DNA of 64,000 nucleotides from CAIWHR01 sp963830485 (GCA_963830485.1 CAWHNE010000017.1:1-64000); one strand, 5' to 3'; positions 15,139 to 23,228 are shown, numbered from the stretch's first letter. Translations and numbers: made by a program. Notes: a model not told the origin generated them from the sequence alone.

Positions 15139-15546
15139 ATGCGCGCGATACCCATTGGGGCGCAAGGTTGCTTCGCCATCGTTGTATCACCTGAGCACTT
15201 GGCCAACCAGTTTAAGGACGCGACACTCCCTGCAGTGCTCGCGACTCCAGTCATGATCATGGCCATGGAGAACGCAGCCCTGAATGCGATCAAGCCCTAC
15301 TTCGAAGCTGGCGAAAGCGCAGTGGGCACACGCGTCGACGTCAGCCATGTTGCGGCAACTCCCGTGGGCCGTCGGGTCGTCGCGTTTGCCGAAGTGACTA
15401 ACGTCGCCGGTCGTCATATCGAATTTCGTGTGCACGCGGTGGATGGATCGGAGGAAATTGGCCGCGGCACACACGGACGCGTCGTCATCGATCTGGCTAA
15501 GTTCTCCGAGCACCTGGCATCCAAGTTCGCAAACAAGACGAGCTGA
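15139..15546 (+). CDS. Hotdog-fold thioesterase, FlK-like (cassette 22)
   Basis: 135 residues. PAVLATPVMIMAMENAAL, then GTRVDVSHVAATPVGRRV and IGRGTHGRVVIDLAKF, is the pattern of the small thioesterase family that includes fluoroacetyl-CoA thioesterase. The ATG at 15139 gives the usual length; an earlier ATG at 15076 would add 21 unlikely residues. Cassette ends TTAGGCCGCATGC and GCATGCGGCCTAA pair over 13 bases. Confidence 0.85.
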   Translation: MRAIPIGAQGCFAIVVSPEHLANQFKDATLPAVLATPVMIMAMENAALNAIKPYFEAGESAVGTRVDVSHVAATPVGRRVVAFAEVTNVAGRHIEFRVHAVDGSEEIGRGTHGRVVIDLAKFSEHLASKFANKTS

Positions 15547-15637
15547 AGTGCGCACCAGTCGAGACACACTGCAAGAGTTTGTTCCTGGCGTCGATGCGAA
15601 CAATCCCCGTAACGTACGACGTTGTGTCAGGCATGCG

Positions 15638-15683
15638 GCCTAAGCACGCGCTCAACCAGACCGGTTAGCTTAGTTCGTTAGGC
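15638..15683 (+). repeat. attC 22, unusually short
   Basis: Left core GCCTAAG, right core GTTAGGC; only 46 bp. The variable terminal structure is reduced to a few bases between CTCAACC and CCGGTTAGC. Confidence 0.85.
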
Positions 15684-15687
15684 GCCA

Positions 15688-15954
15688 TTGGCCCTCGTCG
15701 CAATCGCCATCGCGGCAGCTGTAGGGTTCGTACTTGCCTGGCGGTTTGGGCATCCGTTTCTTGCGTGGCTCGTGTCGTGTGCGGTCGTTCCAGTGTTTGT
15801 GCTTTTCGCCGAGTTCGTGTTGCCATACCAAGGTGGCGGCGCATCCATGTGGCCAGTTGCACTATTTTTCGGCAGCATCTACGGAGCCGTCGCCGGCGGC
15901 GTAGGAGCCGGGTTGGGTTGGGGTCTAGGTCCCAATAGCGATCGTGGCGCCTAA
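15688..15954 (+). CDS. Small membrane protein (cassette 23)
   Basis: 88 residues, three hydrophobic helices and a Gly-rich end (GAVAGGVGAGLGWGLG). TTG start 11 bases after the boundary; no Shine-Dalgarno besides the core. The stop is in attC 23. No family recognised. Confidence 0.6.
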   Translation: MALVAIAIAAAVGFVLAWRFGHPFLAWLVSCAVVPVFVLFAEFVLPYQGGGASMWPVALFFGSIYGAVAGGVGAGLGWGLGPNSDRGA

Positions 15955-16001
15955 CCTAGCGCTCAACCGGACCCGCCTCCGGTTAACTCAGTCCGTTAGG
16001 C
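15949..16001 (+). repeat. attC 23, short
   Basis: GCCTAAC to GTTAGGC, 53 bp. Confidence 0.88.
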
Positions 16002-16096
16002 GGCACGAGTGCCACTGAAGCAAGGCGTGGACCGAAGGATCGTCGGGATAAGGCGGCAGTGCGTCTGATGCACCGCGCGCCAGAAGCGAGGAACCG

Positions 16097-16831
16097 ATGG
16101 CAACATTGATGGTGTCACCTGGCCGCGGCTCGGGGGAGCGCCGCTTCTTCACGGGGATGGCGCTCGCTATCCTGGCAGCCGTCATCGTTGGCTTCGCACG
16201 CAGCTTCTTCCTGCGGCCGCTATTCCCGGAATGGCCTTCGCCCTCGGAGACGATCTTCTACGTGCATGGCGTAGTGTTTACCGCGTGGATCGTGCTTCTG
16301 GTCGCTCAGGCATCGCTTGTCGCAGGAGGGCGCACCGAGCTGCATCGAAAGATCGGCCCCTTCAGTGCCGTGTTGGCTGTCGCAATGGTCGTGCTGGGCA
16401 CGCTCGGGGCGCTGACCGCTGCCCGTCGCCCTATGGGTTTCGTGCAGGTTCCAGTTCCGCCGCTACAGTTTCTGGCGATCCCGATATTCGACATGATCTT
16501 GTTCGCGACATTCGTGTGGCTGGCAATCGCTCAACGGCGCAACCCGCAGACCCACAAGCGCTGGATGTTGCTCGCCACCGTTAACCTGGTTACCGCCGCT
16601 ATCGCGCGCTGGCCGGGAGTATTTGCCCTCGGCCCGCTCGCGTTCTTCGGTCTGACGGACTTGTTCATCATCGCGTTGGCGATCTGGGACTTCCGCTCGC
16701 GCGGCCGACTCCATCCAGTCACCCTATGGGGGGGTCTGCTTATCATCGTTTCGCAGCCGTTGCGGCTCGTCGTGTCGAGTACTCAGGAGTGGCTCGCTTT
16801 CGCGCAGTGGGCGACCCGGCTGCTGAGTTAG
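16097..16831 (+). CDS. Seven-helix membrane protein (cassette 24)
   Basis: 244 residues with about seven hydrophobic helices and conserved-looking H/R positions (FYVHGVVFTAWIVLLVAQ; RTELHRKIG; QTHKRWMLLATV). The layout resembles a family of uncharacterised bacterial membrane proteins, possibly DUF2306-like. GAGGAACCG precedes the ATG. Function unknown. Confidence 0.7.
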   Translation: MATLMVSPGRGSGERRFFTGMALAILAAVIVGFARSFFLRPLFPEWPSPSETIFYVHGVVFTAWIVLLVAQASLVAGGRTELHRKIGPFSAVLAVAMVVLGTLGALTAARRPMGFVQVPVPPLQFLAIPIFDMILFATFVWLAIAQRRNPQTHKRWMLLATVNLVTAAIARWPGVFALGPLAFFGLTDLFIIALAIWDFRSRGRLHPVTLWGGLLIIVSQPLRLVVSSTQEWLAFAQWATRLLS

Positions 16832-16884
16832 CCGCTCAGCGAACCTCGTGCATGTCTTCTCGAGCCGATTTTCGACCCGGTGCC

Positions 16885-16945
16885 GCCTACCCACTCGCTC
16901 AATCGGACCGCTCGTCGGCGGCGCTTACGCGCCGTCCGCTCGTCG
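16885..16945 (+). repeat. attC 24, degraded
   Basis: The left core is GCCTACC and the left arm CTCGCTCAATCGGACC is readable, but the right arm and core are lost. The extended left end GGTGCCGCCTA still matches this cassette's start TTAGGCGGCAC. Confidence 0.65.
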
Positions 16946-17042
16946 ACGAACAGCAAGTAGCGTATGTTTGCAAGTTGCCGCCAAGGTGCGATCAAGAAAT
17001 TCGTGCAACCACCCACGACCTTTGCACCTCCCAGCGCAGATC

Positions 17043-17504
17043 ATGACCGTCGAGCGAATCTTCACGCGCCCGCCGTCGGCTGTGTCGCAGCTCGAACACG
17101 ATCGAGTCAATGTCGTGGCCGGCGCCGGCATCGAAGGCGATCGGTACTTCGATCATCACGACGAACCAGGCCAGAACATCACGCTGATCGAAGCGGAAGA
17201 GATTGAGTCGTTCTTGGCGGAACGGGGGCGCCGCTATGACCTCTCTATAACCGGCAGGAATTTGGTCACAAGAGGTATTCGCCTGAACGAGTTGGTGGGA
17301 AAAGAATTCTTCGTAGGCACCGTCCGGTTTCGTGGCGTCGAACTGTGCGAGCCGTGCCTCGGCCTGGGTACATCACTCCAATCAGCAGAGTTGGCCGCAG
17401 CTCAAGCGGTCCGGCGTTGGGTTCACCGCGCAGGCATTCGCGCCGACGCGCTGTCTAGCGGCGAGATTGCCGTCGGAGCAAGGGTACGCCTCAGTGATGC
17501 CTAA
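17043..17504 (+). CDS. MOSC-domain protein (fused cassette)
   Basis: 153 residues. GIEGDRYFDHHDEPGQNITLIEAEEIE and GVELCEPC (the conserved MOSC cysteine) followed by a late GEIAVGARVRLSD mark a stand-alone MOSC domain, a Mo-cofactor sulfurase-related fold thought to carry sulfur. Its 5' cassette boundary was lost with attC 24. The stop is in attC 25. Confidence 0.87.
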   Translation: MTVERIFTRPPSAVSQLEHDRVNVVAGAGIEGDRYFDHHDEPGQNITLIEAEEIESFLAERGRRYDLSITGRNLVTRGIRLNELVGKEFFVGTVRFRGVELCEPCLGLGTSLQSAELAAAQAVRRWVHRAGIRADALSSGEIAVGARVRLSDA

Positions 17505-17572
17505 CGCTTTGTTCAACACGGACCGTGGCCGGCGGGCGCCTCACGGCCGTCGGTTACCTCGCGGCGTTAGGC
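17499..17572 (+). repeat. attC 25
   Basis: GCCTAAC to GTTAGGC, 74 bp; interior divergent (GCTTTGTTCAACACGG). Confidence 0.85.
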
Positions 17573-17596
17573 CGCATCAATTCGCGGATCGCGACC

Positions 17597-18028
17597 ATGA
17601 CGGTTATTGCCAAGTGCTTTCTCGCATTTGTAGTCGGCCTCCTTGCGGTCGTTGTCTCGAACCTAGTCGTTGACGTCATAGTTCACGCCTTCGCCCCGAC
17701 ATGGGACGATCTTGTCGAGAACGACCGAAGGGCGCTACTCGCACGCTCCCAAGCGATTTGGTTTGGCTCGCTTGTCGGCTTGTCCGTGGCGTCGGTATTC
17801 GGGGCAGTCGTGGGTTCGTGGCTCGCCGCGCGTCTGGGGCTACGATCACACGTCGCCCACGGAATTGTGGTTGGGTCAATACTGCTTGTTGTGGCCATTC
17901 AGGCCATCTTGATTGCCGGGCATCCGCTCTTGGTATTGGGCGGCGCGGTGGCCATGTTGCCGCTTTGTACGTACGCAGGCCGTCGGCTAGCTGCAAGGGG
18001 GCGCAATGGGCGCCTCCCCAACGCTTGA
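17597..18028 (+). CDS. Membrane protein (cassette 26)
   Basis: 143 residues from the ATG at 17597; four hydrophobic segments (about 5-28, 53-75, 85-108, 113-130) and an Arg-rich end. No known family. Its own attC is missing: the cassette runs into a remnant of another. Confidence 0.6.
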   Translation: MTVIAKCFLAFVVGLLAVVVSNLVVDVIVHAFAPTWDDLVENDRRALLARSQAIWFGSLVGLSVASVFGAVVGSWLAARLGLRSHVAHGIVVGSILLVVAIQAILIAGHPLLVLGGAVAMLPLCTYAGRRLAARGRNGRLPNA

Positions 18029-18161
18029 AGTCTTCGGCAAACCTATGCTCCTTGAGCGAATTCAAGGTACTTGGCAAACGTACCTTCTTGGAGCCGATGG
18101 GAAGCGATCACCCACGGGCTGCTATACGGGTGGCAGGCGGCCGGTCACCTTGGTTCGTTAG
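18006..18161 (+). pseudogene. Truncated DUF7661-like small protein
   Basis: A 51-codon frame starting inside the 3' end of the preceding gene reads LEVFGKPMLLERIQGTWQTY LLGADGKRSP and then enters the right half of an attC. The segment resembles the start of the small DUF7661 proteins (VFG…V…W..Y.LG.DGK), which are normally longer. It looks like a 5' gene fragment cut by a deletion that reached into the attC. Confidence 0.45.
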
Positions 18162-18163
18162 GC
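18128..18163 (+). repeat. attC 26, right half only
   Basis: GGCGGCCGGTCACCTTGG then GTTAGGC (18157-18163); the left core and left arm are missing. Confidence 0.7.
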
Positions 18164-18252
18164 GTATCGCACACGCAATCCACCGTCACGAGCCGCTTCG
18201 TGGCAAGAAGCCACGCCGGCAATCCGACCAAACCGTCTCGAGGTAGCGAGCC

Positions 18253-18606
18253 ATGGCCTTAGCCGCAAATCAATCCACCGCGTGGGTCTTTCTGGTTGTC
18301 GCCGGCCTGCTCGAGATCGTCTGGGCTATTGGAATGAAGTATTCCGAAGGTTTTACCAAGCTCTGGCCGTCGATTGTCACTATTGTGGCTGCCTGGTTTA
18401 GCTTTTGGCTCTTGGCCCTTGCGGTCAAAGTCCTTCCCATCGGTACCGCTTACGCTGTATGGACGGGGATCGGAGCTGTTGGTGCAGCGCTCCTTGGTGT
18501 GATTCTATTCAATGAACCGGCGACCGCTGCACGCATGATCTGCATCGTCCTCATCATTGCAGGAATCGCTGGCCTCAAGATTCTTGGAGCTGATGCGAAC
18601 GCCTAA
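18253..18606 (+). CDS. sugE: SMR-family exporter, SugE/Gdx-type (cassette 27)
   Basis: 117 residues, four helices. The membrane-embedded glutamate E21 lies in AGLLEIVWAIGMKYSEGF, the signature of SugE/Gdx guanidinium-type exporters rather than EmrE; W/Y of TAYAVWTGIGAVGAA also fit. Family substrates are guanidinium and some quaternary ammonium compounds, exchanged for protons as antiparallel dimers. SMR exporters are classic integron cargo. The stop is in attC 27. Confidence 0.9.
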   Translation: MALAANQSTAWVFLVVAGLLEIVWAIGMKYSEGFTKLWPSIVTIVAAWFSFWLLALAVKVLPIGTAYAVWTGIGAVGAALLGVILFNEPATAARMICIVLIIAGIAGLKILGADANA

Positions 18607-18681
18607 CATTTCGTTCAAGAGGGACGCCCTGTCGACGGCCTTCGGCCGTGCTCCGGGCGCCCCTTAGCTCGGTCGTTAGGT
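18601..18681 (+). repeat. attC 27
   Basis: GCCTAAC to GTTAGGT, 81 bp, GTTCAAGAGGGACGCCC type. Confidence 0.88.
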
Positions 18682-18714
18682 GCCTTAGAAGTAACTCGGT
18701 CCAAAGGGAAAGAA

Positions 18715-18838
18715 TGGTGAGTACCTCGAAGGCTGATGCTCGAAAGCCTGTCGTCTTGGCTCCTGGTCAAGGCCGTGCGTATCCGATGAGTCGCATCAGT
18801 GCGGATTCAAGGCTGATGGGCCGGAAACAGGGTCGCGC
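18715..18838 (+). pseudogene. Cupin gene fragment, frameshifted and truncated
   Basis: From the ATG at 18715 the frame reads ARKPVVLAPGQGRAYPMSRISA, a familiar cupin N-terminus. At about 18800 a frameshift is needed to continue as FKADGPETGSRY. The gene then stops dead at an attC that lacks its left core. Only about 40 of the expected 130-150 codons remain. Confidence 0.6.
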
Positions 18839-18919
18839 TACCTCTCGCTCAACCCGGATGCCTCGCCGGCGGCGCTGGCGCGCCGTCCGCTCGGCGCCGG
18901 TTAGCTTGGTCCGTCAGGC
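18839..18919 (+). repeat. attC 28, left core deleted
   Basis: The arm CTCTCGCTCAACCCGG is present directly after the cupin fragment with no GCCTAAC; right core GTCAGGC. Probably non-functional on the left side. Confidence 0.7.
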
Positions 18920-19000
18920 GTCACAACGAAGCCACTTCAGCGCATATCCGCGGTGAGAGTCCGGTAGCGCAAGTTCTGCAATTCGAATGGAGAGTTGATC

Positions 19001-19447
19001 ATGCCCACAGGTACAGTCCGGCTTCATCGAGTGCTCCGCGCGAAGCCAGAGAAGATCTACCGAGCATTCTTGGACGCTGGCGCAATGGCAAAGTGGATAC
19101 CGCCGTATGGCTTCACGTGCATCGTGCACCACTTGGACCCGCGGGTTGCGGGCACCTTCAAGATGTCATTCAATAATTTCTCGACCGGCAACGGGCACTC
19201 TTTCGGCGGGGAGTACAGGGAACTGATTCCGGGAAAACTCATTAGGTATACAGACAAGTTCGACGATCCAAACTTGCCCGGTGAGATGGAGGTCTCCGTC
19301 ACCTTGAAGCAGGTCTCGTGTGGGACGGAAATAGCGATTACTCAGGAAGGAATACCTGAAGCAATCCCGGTGGAGATGTGCTACCTCGGCTGGCAAGAGT
19401 CGCTGGCACAGTTGGCCAATCTTGTGGAGCCCGAAATTCCGGGCTAG
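19001..19447 (+). CDS. SRPBCC/AHSA1-domain protein (cassette 29)
   Basis: 148 residues. VRLHRVLRAKPEKIYRAFLD, AKWIPPYGFTC and the late GIPEAIPVEMCYLGWQESL follow the Activator-of-Hsp90-homologue-1-like START fold. GGAG precedes the ATG. Binds a small hydrophobic ligand in the family; role here unknown. The degenerate left core after it (GTGACGCTTGAC) matches the cassette start TCAGGCGTCAC. Confidence 0.88.
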   Translation: MPTGTVRLHRVLRAKPEKIYRAFLDAGAMAKWIPPYGFTCIVHHLDPRVAGTFKMSFNNFSTGNGHSFGGEYRELIPGKLIRYTDKFDDPNLPGEMEVSVTLKQVSCGTEIAITQEGIPEAIPVEMCYLGWQESLAQLANLVEPEIPG

Positions 19448-19457
19448 CGCCAGTGAC

Positions 19458-19544
19458 GCTTGACCCGTCATTCGCTCAACGCGGAGGTCCCGCATGCGTG
19501 GGCGCGCCTACGGGCGGCCCGCCGGTTAGCCAATATCGTTGGGC
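19458..19544 (+). repeat. attC 29
   Basis: Left core GCTTGAC, right core GTTGGGC, 87 bp; both cores deviate from the array norm. Confidence 0.75.
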
Positions 19545-19647
19545 GTCGTAGCTGCGTGCTGCCGGACATCGAGGAAGTGAAGTGAGTGCGCACGAAGGAA
19601 AAGGGCGAACTTCGCTGTTGCCCGCCCGCTGATGCGCAGCGTTAGGC
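19545..19647 (+). other. Cassette remnant with only a right core
   Basis: About 100 bp with no plausible gene, ending in GTTAGGC (19641-19647). A left core matching its start GTTGGGCGTC is absent, so most of the cassette and its attC have been deleted. Confidence 0.5.
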
Positions 19648-19729
19648 CGCAAGGGGCCATCCCCGACACAGCGAAGCCCAGCTTGTGAACGCCATGCAAC
19701 CTCTTCCAGATTGAGGAGACAAGTCCGAA

Positions 19730-20119
19730 ATGCTCCAAGGATCCTGTCACTGCGGCGCAGTTCGATGGACGTTTGAGGGCCAGCCCGACGGAGCAACAGC
19801 CTGCAACTGCACCGTCTGTCGACGCTACGGCGTACTCTGGGCCTACGACTACGAGGGTGAAGGCATCAAGGTCTCAGGCAAGACTCAGGCCTACGTTCGG
19901 GGAAAGGCGATCGAATTCCACTTCTGCGGTGTGTGCGGCTGCGTAGCCTTCTGGCGCGCGCAGCAGAAGGATCAAGAGGGGCGCCGCCGCATTGCCGTTA
20001 ACCTACGTCTCGCTGAACCCGAGGCCGTGGCAGAGATACCTATCGACCACTTCGACGGGCTGAACACATTCGAAGACTTGCCGCGAGACGGTCGATGTGT
20101 CGTTGACTACTGGTTCTAG
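19730..20119 (+). CDS. GFA-family zinc protein (cassette 31)
   Basis: 129 residues. CHCGAV, CNCTVCRRYG and CGVCGCVAFW are the GFA zinc ligands; VNLR and the DHFDGLNTFEDLPRDGRCV tail match the subgroup at 48558. GAGGAGAC lies upstream of the ATG. Catalytic role unverified. Confidence 0.88.
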   Translation: MLQGSCHCGAVRWTFEGQPDGATACNCTVCRRYGVLWAYDYEGEGIKVSGKTQAYVRGKAIEFHFCGVCGCVAFWRAQQKDQEGRRRIAVNLRLAEPEAVAEIPIDHFDGLNTFEDLPRDGRCVVDYWF

Positions 20120-20131
20120 TGCGGCGGTGCG

Positions 20132-20212
20132 GCCTAACCCAACGGTCAACACGGACGCCCATCGGCGGGGCTTCGCCCGCGGCGCGGTCGCCGGTTACCT
20201 TACTCGTCATGC
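20132..20212 (+). repeat. attC 31, right core mutated
   Basis: GCCTAAC on the left; right core GTCATGC. The hairpin arms are otherwise normal, 81 bp. Confidence 0.72.
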
Positions 20213-20291
20213 TGCGTCGTTCTGAAGCCTCGCATGACTATACTTCACTGTCTTGCAAATGAAATATGTCCGGAACTTCTAGGATGAGAAC

Positions 20292-20711
20292 ATGAAAAAG
20301 TCGGGCGCGAGCCAAGGCCAGCCGGCATCGGAGCTCATCTCGAAAAGAATCGCCGAACTTGGGGACTGGCGCGGGGAAACCCTCAGCAGAATGCGCAAGC
20401 TCATCAAGGAAGCAGACCCGGACGTCGTCGAGGAGTGGAAGTGGATGGGCACTCCGATTTGGTCGCACGACGGCATCATCTGCACCGGCGAATCCTACAA
20501 GAGTGTCGTGAAGCTTACCTTCTCCAAAGGCGCGTCTCTGAAGGATCCGGCCCGTCTCTTCAACTCGAGTCTCGACGGAAACGTACGCCGCGCGATCGAC
20601 ATCCACGAAGGAGAAGAAGTTGACGAGTCCGCCTTCAAGGCGCTCGTTCGCCAAGCGGTCGCCTTCAACAGTTCTGGCAAGTCGAAACCTTCGAAGAAAG
20701 TGAAGTCGTAA
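20292..20711 (+). CDS. DUF1801-domain protein (cassette 32)
   Basis: 139 residues. SELISKRIAELGDWRGETLSRMRKLI, EEWKWMGTPIWSHDGIICTG and VKLTFSKGASLKDPA fit DUF1801 (YdhG-like, iron-chaperone-like fold). A lysine-rich C-terminus is present. Role unknown. A second DUF1801 gene lies at 61320. Confidence 0.87.
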   Translation: MKKSGASQGQPASELISKRIAELGDWRGETLSRMRKLIKEADPDVVEEWKWMGTPIWSHDGIICTGESYKSVVKLTFSKGASLKDPARLFNSSLDGNVRRAIDIHEGEEVDESAFKALVRQAVAFNSSGKSKPSKKVKS

Positions 20712-20788
20712 GGGATTCCCGAGGCGGCCATGCTCGTTCAAGCTCAGTCCGTCTTGCCAGTGCGCTGGTTGCGTTCCAAAGTCCGGCC

Positions 20789-20842
20789 GCATAACAAGTC
20801 GTTCAAGGGGACGACCCTCCGCCTGTGGCTCCGGCGTTAGGG
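20789..20842 (+). repeat. attC 32, degenerate and short
   Basis: GCATAAC to GTTAGGG, 54 bp; the right inner arm is hard to see. Confidence 0.6.
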
Positions 20843-20918
20843 CGCTAGCGGCGTGAGTCTAGGTTCTGCATTTGACAAGGCCATAGAGTGATCTTGTTTA
20901 CTCTGAGGAGGACGCGCG

Positions 20919-21572
20919 ATGAAAGTGTTGGCCCTGGTGTATCCAGGCATGACCCTGCTGGATTTGGTCGGTCCTCTTCAGGCGTGGAGTTTCTTGCCTG
21001 GCTACGAAGTTCAGTATGTTTGGCATCGTCCCGGCGCAGTGCCCACGGACTGCGGCCTCAGCGTACAGGCGACGAACAGCTTTGAGGATGCTTGGACTGA
21101 TCCAGACGTCCTCTTTGTCGGCGGCGGTGCGAAGCCCACATTGGACCTGCTGGGCGATTCTGACGCAATCGCCTTTCTAGCTGATCGTGGGTCACGCGCC
21201 CGCTGGGTGTGCAGTGTCTGCACAGGTTCTCTGCTGCTAGGGGCCGCTGGACTGCTGCGAGGCTACCGTGCTGCGGTGCACTGGGGTGCTCGCGAAGCCC
21301 TGAGCCAATTCGGCGCTGAGCCCAGCGGCGAACGCGTCTGTGTCGACCGCAATCGCCTCACCGGTGGTGGCATCACAGCGGGTATCGATTTCGGCATCAC
21401 AGTGGCGGGACAATGGGCTGGGGACGGTATGGGGCGAGTCATCGAACTGATCATGGAGTACGCGCCGCAGCCGCCGTATGGGTCTGGCCGTCCCGAACTG
21501 GCAGACGCGCAGACCCTCGCAGCTGCGCGCGCGGCGATGCATCAGGCGATGACGGGTGTATCGGCATCCTAA
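20919..21572 (+). CDS. DJ-1/PfpI-family protein, isonitrile hydratase-like (cassette 33)
   Basis: 217 residues. LVYPGMTLLDLVGPLQAW, VGGGAKPTL and VCSVCTGSLLLGAAGLLRGYRAAVHW give the DJ-1/PfpI fold with nucleophile C101 in the elbow. The TGGGITAGIDFGITVA end is as in isonitrile hydratase InhA and ThiJ-type proteins. GAGGAGGA lies upstream of the ATG. Substrate unproven. Confidence 0.88.
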   Translation: MKVLALVYPGMTLLDLVGPLQAWSFLPGYEVQYVWHRPGAVPTDCGLSVQATNSFEDAWTDPDVLFVGGGAKPTLDLLGDSDAIAFLADRGSRARWVCSVCTGSLLLGAAGLLRGYRAAVHWGAREALSQFGAEPSGERVCVDRNRLTGGGITAGIDFGITVAGQWAGDGMGRVIELIMEYAPQPPYGSGRPELADAQTLAAARAAMHQAMTGVSAS

Positions 21573-21596
21573 GCCGATGTCGGTTTGCTCTATGCG

Positions 21597-21663
21597 CCCT
21601 GACCCCACGCTCAAGGGGACGCCCCACCTGCGGCGGGTCGCCCCTCAGCTTCGTCCGTTAGGG
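21597..21663 (+). repeat. attC 33
   Basis: CCCTGAC to GTTAGGG, 67 bp, CTCAAGGGGACGCCCC type. Confidence 0.8.
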
Positions 21664-21730
21664 CGCAACATAACGGCCGGACGTCATGATTCCTTCTAAC
21701 GTCGATGGAGCAAGAGCTGAAGGGGGGCAC

Positions 21731-22708
21731 ATGTTTGACGTACGCAGGCGGAATCTGGTCAAACTTTTCGGTGGCGTGGCATCACTGTGGCCCCTCGCGG
21801 TTCTGGCGCAACGGTCTAAGGTGGCCCGGATAGGTGCGATCTACCTAGGGGTCGCAGACGCCGAGTCGTTCACGAAGGAACTCCGCGAAGGACTGCGTCA
21901 GCTTGGTTACGTGGAAGGAGAGAACCTTGCATTCGAGTTTCGCTCCGCCGAAGGGCGGCCGGAACGTCTTCCTGAACTCGCGGCGGAACTAGTTAGACTC
22001 AAAGTCGACGTGATCGTCGCGCTCTACGTCCCTTGTGCGTTGGCAGCGAAGCAGGCGACACGCGATATTCCCATTGTGATCTTGGCCGGTGACCCGGTCG
22101 AAACCGGGATAGTCCCGAGTCTAGCCAGACCTGGTGGAAACATCACCGGACTGTCTTTGATGGCTGCCGCATCAAATGGAAAAAGTGTCGAGCTGTTCCG
22201 AGACATGCTGCCGTCTGTGCAACGCATAGGCGTATTAGGCCACGCCACAAATCCGGTATACGCGAAGGCCATGCTTGACGAGGTCTTGCTCGCTGGTGAT
22301 CGGACGGGAGTAGGAATTCAGCCGGTCGTGATGGTGCGCGGACCCGAGGACCTCGAAACTGCATTTGCAACCTTGGCGCGAGAGAAGGCGCGTGCACTCG
22401 TCGTCCAAGGCAGCTTGTCGATCAAGCCTGTGGTCGATCTGGCAATCAAGTACCGGCTGCCGGCGGCTTCGACACCGCGCGCCTTTGCGGATATCGGAGG
22501 CCTGATGTCATTCGGTGCAGACGGGCCGACCTCGGTTCGCCATGCCGCCAAGTTCGTACACGCAATTATGCAAGGCAAATTGCCGAAAGACATGCCCATT
22601 GAACAGCCAACGAAGTACGAACTGGCCCTTAATCTTAAGACTGCGAAGGCCATAGGCCTCACGATTCCGAAGGCCTTTGCGCTGCGCGCCGACGCAGTGA
22701 TCGAATAG
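21731..22708 (+). CDS. ABC-type substrate-binding protein (cassette 34)
   Basis: 325 residues from the ATG at 21731, chosen for the GGGGGG just upstream; a frame from 21686 exists. An RRRNLVKLFGGV signal (Tat-like) leads to a two-lobe periplasmic binding protein of the COG2984/TrpX-like type (ARIGAIYLGVADAES, LRQLGYVEGENLAFEFRSAEG, VDLAIKYRLPAAST, LKTAKAIGLTIP). No permease or ATPase is nearby, so it cannot act alone as a transporter. At about 1.1 kb it is among the largest cassettes. C-terminal fragments of two relatives lie at 37159 and 45390. Confidence 0.88.
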   Translation: MFDVRRRNLVKLFGGVASLWPLAVLAQRSKVARIGAIYLGVADAESFTKELREGLRQLGYVEGENLAFEFRSAEGRPERLPELAAELVRLKVDVIVALYVPCALAAKQATRDIPIVILAGDPVETGIVPSLARPGGNITGLSLMAAASNGKSVELFRDMLPSVQRIGVLGHATNPVYAKAMLDEVLLAGDRTGVGIQPVVMVRGPEDLETAFATLAREKARALVVQGSLSIKPVVDLAIKYRLPAASTPRAFADIGGLMSFGADGPTSVRHAAKFVHAIMQGKLPKDMPIEQPTKYELALNLKTAKAIGLTIPKAFALRADAVIE

Positions 22709-22760
22709 AGCCAGTTCGACCTTTCTCATTCGCCAACCCACGCGAAAGTTGCCTAATGCG

Positions 22761-22844
22761 CCCTAACCTGTCGCTCAACGCGCACGCCCCGCATGCAGGG
22801 CTGCGCCTCCGCAGCGGGCCGCCGGTTAGCTTGATACGTTAGAC
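22761..22844 (+). repeat. attC 34
   Basis: CCCTAAC to GTTAGAC, 84 bp. Confidence 0.88.
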
Positions 22845-22847
22845 CTG

Positions 22848-23141
22848 ATGAAATCGCGACCCGAATACGATGCCGCTGTCGCAATCGTCCGCGAAGTAAT
22901 CGCGGGCTGGGATCCATTTGCGCTGATCGTAGGTGACGCGCGGCCCGACGAATTCGATCACGAGGTTGCACGCATCGTTGCCCGAATACCCCATATTCAT
23001 TCCCACGACGGGGCGGCGACGGAAATTTCCGCCATTTTCTCGAAGGCCTTTGATGCGGCGCATTTTTCCGTCACGGATTGCCGTGCTGTTGGAGCAACGC
23101 TTTATGACCGCCTCGCCGCTGCGGGTCTGGTTCAGGCCTAA
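22848..23141 (+). CDS. DUF1871-like hypothetical protein (cassette 35)
   Basis: 97 residues. VREVIAGWDPFALI, PDEFDHEVARIVARI and FSKAFDAAHFSVTDC recall the small DUF1871-type helical proteins. The ATG is 9 bases after the boundary (GTTAGAC CTG ATG). The stop is in the attC left core. Function unknown. Confidence 0.65.
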   Translation: MKSRPEYDAAVAIVREVIAGWDPFALIVGDARPDEFDHEVARIVARIPHIHSHDGAATEISAIFSKAFDAAHFSVTDCRAVGATLYDRLAAAGLVQA

Positions 23142-23219
23142 TCCGGCCGCGATCACGAACGCCCCGCGTGCGCGGCTGCGCCCGCGCAGCAGGTCGCCGG
23201 TTACCTTGGTTCGTTAGGC
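23136..23219 (+). repeat. attC 35
   Basis: Left core GCCTAAT, right core GTTAGGC, 84 bp; left arm altered (CCGGCCGCGATCACG). Confidence 0.8.
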
Positions 23220-23228
23220 GGCATCTCC

